DNA of 45,085 bases from Croceibacterium_A sp044506885. Its GTDB lineage: Bacteria; Pseudomonadota; Alphaproteobacteria; Sphingomonadales; Sphingomonadaceae. Positions 39,950-45,085 of the stretch are shown piece after piece; positions within the stretch are counted from its first letter, which is position 1, and each line of letters opens with the position of its first letter. The DNA is taken from assembly GCA_044506885.1 (NCBI GenBank), contig JBIQKC010000026.1, positions 1 through 45,085 of the forward strand. The letters run 5' to 3'. Made by a program: the position numbers and the translations under genes. A model generated the notes under the pieces. The model was not told the origin of the DNA. It saw only the letters and a list, made by a program, of their open reading frames with translations, and did not search any database.

Positions 39950-41845
39950 ATGACCGCGACCGCCGGAATATCCCTCGCGAAAGCCTTGCGCGCTTTCGCC
40001 GCCATGGCTTGCGCCGTGGTCTTCGCGTGCCTGTGGTCCGCGCCGGCGCAGGCCGCGAACTGCCATGGGGCGACCTCGCAGGGTTCGACCGGGCCGGCCA
40101 ACTGGGAAACCTACTGCTGGCTCGATCTCGCCAGCTACAACCATGGCGTCGCGACCAGCACCAACGGGCAGCAGTTCAGCTACGACCTGCCCGACGGCAC
40201 CACGATGACCTTCCGCCTGCGCGTGACCAGCGGGCCGACGCTGACCGCGGCCACCGCGCCCTCATGGACCGGAGCGGCGGTCGGCAACACGGCGTTCCTC
40301 GGCATCGGCGGGCGGCCGATCCTGTACCAGACGGCCGACGGCGGAACCTCGAACATCGTCATTTCGAACATCGCGCTGACCCCGCCGCCTGGTTCCGGCG
40401 CAATCACCGCCTACATGTTCGTCGCGGCCGACGCCGAATCGTCGAACGACGGGGAAAGCCTGCGCTTCCAGACCAATGGCGGCGCATGGACGCTGCTCGA
40501 TCGCGCCGGGCCGACCTCGGGCAATACCTATCCGACCATCTCGGGTGTCGGCACGCAGACGGTCAACGTGGGCGGCGTCGGCGGAACCGTCGGCGCGCAT
40601 ATCCTGGGCAGCGTCACGCCGACGCAGGTCAACTTGCAGATGGTCGGCAGCGGATTGCAGGGCATGATGTTCGCCGTGCGCTTCGCCTCGATCCGCCTGA
40701 ACATGCAGGTCGCGGGCGCGCGCGTCGCTCCATCCGACCAGTTCAGGTTCGACGTCCGGGCGACGGTCGGCGGCTCGGTTCTCGCCACCGGCGCGTCCAG
40801 CGGTTCGGGGCTCGGGCCCTTCACGGCGGCCACGCTGACCACCGCCTCGGCGCTGCCGATCACGCTGACTCAGGCCATGGCCGGCGGCAGCGCCAACACG
40901 ATCGACCATTACCGCTCGACGCTCACCTGCACCAACACCGCCAGTTCCAGCACGCCGTTGCCGAACAACCTCGTCGCCACGTCCTACAATTTCGGCGCGC
41001 TGCAATTCGGCGACAACGTGCAGTGCACTTTCACCAGCACCCCCTATCCGCACATCCAGTTGCGCAAGCTCCTCGGTTCAGGTGGCAGGCGCTTTAATAG
41101 CGACCAGTTCGTGCTCAACGTCCTCGACGGATCGGCCGTCGTCGCCACCACGACCACCTCCGGAACCGGATCGACGGTCAACAACGGCCTGACTCCACAG
41201 TATCAGGCCACCGCCGGAACGACCTACGCCATGACGGAAGAAGGGGCGGGAAACACCGGCCTCGACCAGTACACCGCGACGATGAGCTGCTCGAACTCCT
41301 ACGGCGGATCGAGCACGGTCTTGCCCACCGGCCCCGGCGGCACACTGACCCCTCAACTCGGCGATGTCATCCTGTGCACGATCACCAACACCAGGCGCGG
41401 CGCCAACGCCACGATCAGCGTGACCAAGACGGCCCAGGTGCTTTCCGACCCGGTCAACGGTTCGGGCGGCGCGTTCGCCATTCCGGGCGCGATTGTCCGC
41501 TACAGCTTCCAGATCTCGAATTCGGGCAGCAGCCAAACCACCAACAACACGATCGAGATCATCGACGCCTTGCCGGAAAATATCGAAGTCGGAACCGCGG
41601 CAAATCCCGTGCTGGTGCAAGGCTCCCCGACGAGCACGCTTACCTTCAGCGCGTCGGGCAACACGCGCTACTCCAACTCGCTTACGCGCCCCAATTCCTA
41701 CAATGCCTGCACCTATACGCCCACCGGGCCATACGATCCCGCGGTGAAGTACATCTGCTTCAATCCGCGCGGGCGCATGGCGGCAAGAATCGACGGCAAC
41801 GCGCCGCCGAGCTTCACGCTGAGCTTCAACGCGCGGGTGAAATAG
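39950..41845 (+). CDS. Secreted CshA/DUF11-type surface protein
   Basis: 631 residues. Signal peptide about 1-35 (AFAAMACAVVFACLWSAPAQA). The next 230 residues (WETYCWLDLASYN, GQQFSYDLPDGTTMTFRLRV) resemble the CshA adhesin N-domain, then two prealbumin-like repeats of about 110 residues with paired Cys (TLTCTNTASSS, MSCSNSYGG). A last DUF11-like domain follows (ATISVTKTAQVLSDPVNGSG, IEIIDALPENIEVGTA). No sortase or membrane anchor is seen; the protein ends FNARVK. Probably an extracellular adhesin or matrix protein. AGAGGCGGA gives the ribosome site. Independent of ppk by strand-wise gap of 54 nt or more. Confidence 0.72.
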   Translation: MTATAGISLAKALRAFAAMACAVVFACLWSAPAQAANCHGATSQGSTGPANWETYCWLDLASYNHGVATSTNGQQFSYDLPDGTTMTFRLRVTSGPTLTAATAPSWTGAAVGNTAFLGIGGRPILYQTADGGTSNIVISNIALTPPPGSGAITAYMFVAADAESSNDGESLRFQTNGGAWTLLDRAGPTSGNTYPTISGVGTQTVNVGGVGGTVGAHILGSVTPTQVNLQMVGSGLQGMMFAVRFASIRLNMQVAGARVAPSDQFRFDVRATVGGSVLATGASSGSGLGPFTAATLTTASALPITLTQAMAGGSANTIDHYRSTLTCTNTASSSTPLPNNLVATSYNFGALQFGDNVQCTFTSTPYPHIQLRKLLGSGGRRFNSDQFVLNVLDGSAVVATTTTSGTGSTVNNGLTPQYQATAGTTYAMTEEGAGNTGLDQYTATMSCSNSYGGSSTVLPTGPGGTLTPQLGDVILCTITNTRRGANATISVTKTAQVLSDPVNGSGGAFAIPGAIVRYSFQISNSGSSQTTNNTIEIIDALPENIEVGTAANPVLVQGSPTSTLTFSASGNTRYSNSLTRPNSYNACTYTPTGPYDPAVKYICFNPRGRMAARIDGNAPPSFTLSFNARVK

Positions 41846-41864
41846 CCCCGCGTCGGCGGAGCGG

Positions 41865-41883
41865 TTGCAACAAAACTGTAACA
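41865..41883 (+). promoter_or_regulatory. Pho-box-like site upstream of ppk1
   Basis: TTGCAACAAAACTGTAACA: half-sites TTGCAAC and CTGTAAC 11 bp apart with an AAAA spacer. This is close to the alphaproteobacterial form CTGTAACAAAACTGTAAC. It lies 40 bp before the ATG at 41924. Phosphate control of ppk fits known Pho regulons. Confidence 0.62.
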
Positions 41884-41923
41884 GCCCTCGCCCAAGGCGG
41901 TGTATGTGACCGCCCCTGACGCA

Positions 41924-44089
41924 ATGAGCAGCGCCGCCCCCGAACCCGTCCGGCCGGACATGTCGAGCCCGGAAGACCGCTATTTCAATCGCGAGCTGAG
42001 CTGGCTGGCGTTCAACGAGCGCGTGCTCGCCGAAGCGCGCAATCCGGCCTACCCGCTGCTCGAACGCCTGCGGTTCCTGTCCATCTCGGGCAGCAATCTG
42101 GACGAGTTCATGATGATCCGCGTCGCCGGCCTCGCCGGGCAGGTGCGCAGCGGCGTCGGCCGGATGTCGATCGACGGCAAGACTCCGTCCGGCCAGCTCG
42201 CCGCCATCACCGCCAAGGTGCGCGAAGTCGAGACGGCGCAGCAGGAAAGCCTTGCCGACCTGCGCCCCCGGCTTGCCGAAGCCGGCATCCGCACCGGCGC
42301 GGGCGATCTCGACGAAGAGGCGGAAGCCTGGCTCCAGACCTATTTCCTCCAGGAGATTCTCCCCGTCATCACGCCGCAGGCGATCGATCCGGCGCATCCG
42401 TTCCCGTTCGTCGCCAGCGGCGGCATCGGGGCGCTGTTCACGCTGGCGCGACGCGCGGACGACAGCCGCCTGGTGGAGATGGTGCTGATCCCCAACGCCA
42501 TCCGCCGCTTCGTGCGCATCCCGATGGAACAGCCGATCTACATCGCGGTCGAGCGCGTGATCGCGCGCTATGCCGCGCTGCTGTTCCCCGGTTTCCGCGT
42601 GGAAGGCCACGGGGTGTTCCGCGTGCTGCGCGACAGCGACATCGAGGTGGAGGAGGAGGCGGAAGACCTCGTTCGCTATTTCCGCACCGCGATCCAGCGC
42701 CGGCGGCGCGGCAAGGTCATCCTGCTCGAACTCGACCAGACTTTCGATCCCGAAGCCGAACTGCTGCTGCGCGAGCAGCTCGGGCTCGAACAGGCCATCG
42801 TCACCAAGACCGCCGGGATGCTCGGCATCGCCGGCCTTGCGGAAATCGTCGGCGAGGATCGTCCGGACCTCAGGTTCCGGCCCTACCACCCGCGCTACCC
42901 GGAACGGATCCGCGAGCATGACGGCGATTGCTTCGCCGCGATCCGCGAGAAGGACATCGTCATCCACCACCCCTACGAAAGCTTCGAGGTGGTGGTCGAT
43001 TTCCTGCGCCAGGCGGCCGCCGACCCGGCGGTGATCTCGATCAAGCAGACGCTCTATCGCGCGGGCAACCAGTCGCCGGTTATCGCCGCGCTGATCGAGG
43101 CGGCCGAAGCGGGCAAGTCGGTCACCGCGGTGGTCGAGCTCAAGGCGCGCTTCGACGAGGAGCAGAACCTCAAGTGGGCCGACCAGCTCGAACGCGCCGG
43201 GGTGCAGGTGATCTACGGCTTCGTCGACTGGAAGACCCACGCCAAGGTTTCCATGGTCGTGCGGCGGGAAGACGACATGGCGGGCGGCGGCGGCTATCGC
43301 ACCTACTGCCATTTCGGCACCGGCAACTATCACCCGGTCACCGCGCGCATCTATACCGATCTCAGCTTCTTCACCGCCGACCCGGCGCTCGGGCGCGACG
43401 CGGCCAAGCTGTTCAACTTCGTCACCGGCTACGTCGAGCCGCAGAATCTCGAAGGGCTGGCCATCTCGCCGCTCGACATGCGCGAGACGCTCTATGAACT
43501 GATCGAGCGCGAAACGGACAATGCGCGACAGGGGCGGCCGGCGGAAATCTGGGCCAAGCTCAACGCAATCACCGAAAAGGGCCTGATCGACAAGCTCTAC
43601 GAAGCCGGCCAAGCGGGCGTGCGGATCGTGCTGGTGGTGCGCGGCATCTGCTGCCTGCGTCCCGGCCTGCCGGGCCTGTCGGAAACGATCGGCGTCAAGT
43701 CGATCATCGGCCGGTTCCTCGAACACAGCCGCATCTGGGCCTTCGGCAACGGGTCGGCCCTGCCGGGGCCCGACGCCAGGGTGTTCATTTCCAGCGCCGA
43801 CGCGATGAGCCGCAGCCTCAACCGGCGGGTCGAGGCGCTGGTGCCTGTCCGCAACCCGACCGTGCACGCCCAGGTGCTGGAACAGGTCCTGCTGGCGAAT
43901 CTTCTTGATACCGAGCAAAGCTGGCTGCTCGATGGCGCGACCGGCATCTACGAGCGTGTGGAGGCGGAAGATGGCGATGGCTTCAACTGCCACTCCTATT
44001 TCATGACCAACCCCTCGCTCTCCGGCCGCGGAGACGCGCTGGCGGACAGCCGCGTGCCCAAGCTGACGCTGCGCAAGGGCGCGACGTGA
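41924..44089 (+). CDS. ppk: Polyphosphate kinase 1
   Basis: Reversibly builds polyphosphate from ATP; 721 residues from the ATG at 41924. GTG codons at 41900 and 41906 would place the start near or before the expected Pho-dependent transcript start, and an ATG at 41960 is also possible. Family blocks: RYFNRELSWLAFNERVLAEA, LRFLSISGSNLDEFMMIRVA, HHPYESFEVVVDFLRQAAAD, the phosphohistidine loop DWKTHAKVSMVVRR with CHFGTGNYHPVTARIYTDLS, and RFLEHSRIWAFGNG with the second essential His. Overlaps ppx (GTGA). Upstream is a Pho-box-like site. Confidence 0.95.
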   Translation: MSSAAPEPVRPDMSSPEDRYFNRELSWLAFNERVLAEARNPAYPLLERLRFLSISGSNLDEFMMIRVAGLAGQVRSGVGRMSIDGKTPSGQLAAITAKVREVETAQQESLADLRPRLAEAGIRTGAGDLDEEAEAWLQTYFLQEILPVITPQAIDPAHPFPFVASGGIGALFTLARRADDSRLVEMVLIPNAIRRFVRIPMEQPIYIAVERVIARYAALLFPGFRVEGHGVFRVLRDSDIEVEEEAEDLVRYFRTAIQRRRRGKVILLELDQTFDPEAELLLREQLGLEQAIVTKTAGMLGIAGLAEIVGEDRPDLRFRPYHPRYPERIREHDGDCFAAIREKDIVIHHPYESFEVVVDFLRQAAADPAVISIKQTLYRAGNQSPVIAALIEAAEAGKSVTAVVELKARFDEEQNLKWADQLERAGVQVIYGFVDWKTHAKVSMVVRREDDMAGGGGYRTYCHFGTGNYHPVTARIYTDLSFFTADPALGRDAAKLFNFVTGYVEPQNLEGLAISPLDMRETLYELIERETDNARQGRPAEIWAKLNAITEKGLIDKLYEAGQAGVRIVLVVRGICCLRPGLPGLSETIGVKSIIGRFLEHSRIWAFGNGSALPGPDARVFISSADAMSRSLNRRVEALVPVRNPTVHAQVLEQVLLANLLDTEQSWLLDGATGIYERVEAEDGDGFNCHSYFMTNPSLSGRGDALADSRVPKLTLRKGAT

Positions 44090-45085
44090 ATCCGGCCCGC
44101 GCGGCCGTGGATGGCATGGCGGACGGTCCCGACCGGGCGGTGGTCGACATCGGCTCCAACACCGTGCGGCTGGTGATCTACGCCGGTTCGCGGCGCGCGC
44201 CCGAAGTATGGCTCAACGAAAAGGTCGCCGCGAAGCTCGGGCGCGACCTGTCGGATACCGGACTGCTGCCCGACAAGGCGATGCAGACCGCATTGAAGGC
44301 GCTGGCGCGCTATGCCGCGCTGGTCGCCGATCTCGGCATCCCCGACGTGCAGACGGTCGCCACCGCCGCCGTGCGCGAAGCGGGCAATGGCCCGGCGTTT
44401 CTCGACGAGGTCCGCGCGCTCGGGCTGTCCCCGCGGCTGCTGTCGGGCGAGGAGGAGGCATTGGGCGCGGCCCACGGGGTGATCGGCGCATTCCCCGAGG
44501 CGCAAGGCACGGTCGCCGATCTCGGCGGCGGCAGCCTCGAACTGGTCGCTATCGAAGACGGGGCCTGCCGCGACGGAACCAGCCTGCCGCTCGGCACGCT
44601 GCGCCTTCCCGCCCTGCGGGCGAAAGGCGGCGCGCCGTTCCGCAAGGCGGTGAAGAAGGAACTGGCGCGCGCCAGGCCGGCGGCCGCCCGTCCGGGACCG
44701 CTCTACATGGTCGGCGGCGCCTGGCGCACGCTCGCGGTCTTCGCGCTGCGCGACGGCAAGTACCCGCTTACCGACCCGCACGCCTTCGCGCTCTCGCGCT
44801 GCGATGCGGAAGCCCTCGCCCGGCGCGTGGCGCGGATGGATCCGGCGCGGCTCGCCGCCGTCCCCGGCGTGCCCGGATCGCGCGCCGCCACATTGCCCGA
44901 TGCCGCCGCGATGCTGCGCGTCATGCTGTCCGAATTGCGGCCGGACGGGCTGGTGTTCTCCTCATGGGGCCTGCGCGAAGGGCTGCTGTTCCAACGGCTC
45001 GCGCCCCAGGTCCGCGAGCGCGACCCGTTGCTTGCCGCAATCGCGCACTTCGCCGCGCCGCGCGGCGGCCCGGCCAGGCTGGCGC
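44086..45085 (+). CDS. ppx: Exopolyphosphatase/GppA-type phosphatase, 3' end outside window
   Basis: Open to the end of the window (333 codons seen of about 500). GTG start overlaps the ppk stop (GTGA). The ASKHA fold is clear: VVDIGSNTVRLVIYAG (phosphate 1 loop), ATAAVREAGNG, LSGEEEALGAAHGVIGAFPE and VADLGGGSLELV (phosphate 2 loop), later DGLVFSSWGLREGLLFQRL. It degrades polyphosphate or pppGpp. As ppk-ppx it can set polyphosphate level in both directions. Confidence 0.92.
   Translation, partial: MNPARAAVDGMADGPDRAVVDIGSNTVRLVIYAGSRRAPEVWLNEKVAAKLGRDLSDTGLLPDKAMQTALKALARYAALVADLGIPDVQTVATAAVREAGNGPAFLDEVRALGLSPRLLSGEEEALGAAHGVIGAFPEAQGTVADLGGGSLELVAIEDGACRDGTSLPLGTLRLPALRAKGGAPFRKAVKKELARARPAAARPGPLYMVGGAWRTLAVFALRDGKYPLTDPHAFALSRCDAEALARRVARMDPARLAAVPGVPGSRAATLPDAAAMLRVMLSELRPDGLVFSSWGLREGLLFQRLAPQVRERDPLLAAIAHFAAPRGGPARLA

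Noticed and set aside
41078..43993. 971-codon open frame on the minus strand opposite ppk1
   Set aside because: It is the complementary-strand shadow of ppk1 in GC-rich DNA. The composition (Asp/His/Arg/Ala/Gly-rich) matches no family, while the plus strand is a textbook Ppk1.

Overview
The window is a GC-rich chromosomal segment. Gene style and order (argH-lptM-lysA, ftsE-ftsX-ydcF-plsC, a DUF1489 gene, frequent GTG/TTG starts and 4-nt overlaps, short palindromic repeats between genes) suggest an alphaproteobacterium of the order Sphingomonadales (Sphingomonadaceae or Erythrobacteraceae). This placement is inferred from protein resemblance, not from a marker-gene search. Most of the segment is housekeeping. 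No rRNA, CRISPR array, prophage or intact insertion sequence was seen.

Layout. 1-1806: 3' part of valS, interrupted in frame by two copies of a palindromic repeat. 1807-2406: a repeat-filled gap. 2407-5778: queE, a MATE exporter and dinB. 5773-8763 (minus): Nudix, pgl, a Dps-like gene, a degenerate GDT1-like membrane protein and ppiB, with structured repeat copy A between the last two. 8862-10768: mgtE and a DUF1489 gene. 10794-14436 (minus): siroheme-synthase N-domain gene, lysA, lptM, argH. 14453-15819: a TlpA-like lipoprotein and a Tat-exported intradiol-dioxygenase-like protein. 15786-18636 (minus): a BtuFCD/HmuTUV-type metal-chelate or corrinoid importer, followed by an RHS remnant and a small secreted protein. 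19355-19430: tRNA-Val. 19491-26656 (minus): a winged-helix protein, an L,D-transpeptidase, a methyltransferase, purA, a small membrane protein, plsC, ydcF, ftsX and ftsE. Structured repeat copy B then fills the divergent gap before a zinc-ribbon protein. 28334-28420: tRNA-Leu.

From about 28.5 kb to the end the genes hang together around phosphate and anaplerosis. They are a divergent PEP carboxylase, a PhoB-like response regulator, a TonB-dependent receptor with a surface lipoprotein and a TPR protein, a small secreted protein, parDE, a phytoene-dehydrogenase-like oxidoreductase, a CshA/DUF11-type surface protein, and ppk1-ppx. Three sites match the Pho-box layout (two TGTCA- or TGTAACA-like half-sites exactly 11 bp apart). 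They lie upstream of the response regulator (31461-31478), the small secreted protein (37304-37321) and ppk1 (41865-41883). A weaker one lies upstream of the lipoprotein gene. I infer a local phosphate-starvation regulon ending in polyphosphate metabolism.

The most unusual signal is a pair of about 270-bp elements, A (8033-8302) and B (26808-27078). They share the same fold (terminal inverted repeats, an inner long stem, a small AT-rich hairpin, a mini-hairpin, and a second stem with a TTC/TTC internal loop), but the stem sequences differ. Pairing is kept by compensatory change while unpaired motifs stay the same. I do not recognise the family.
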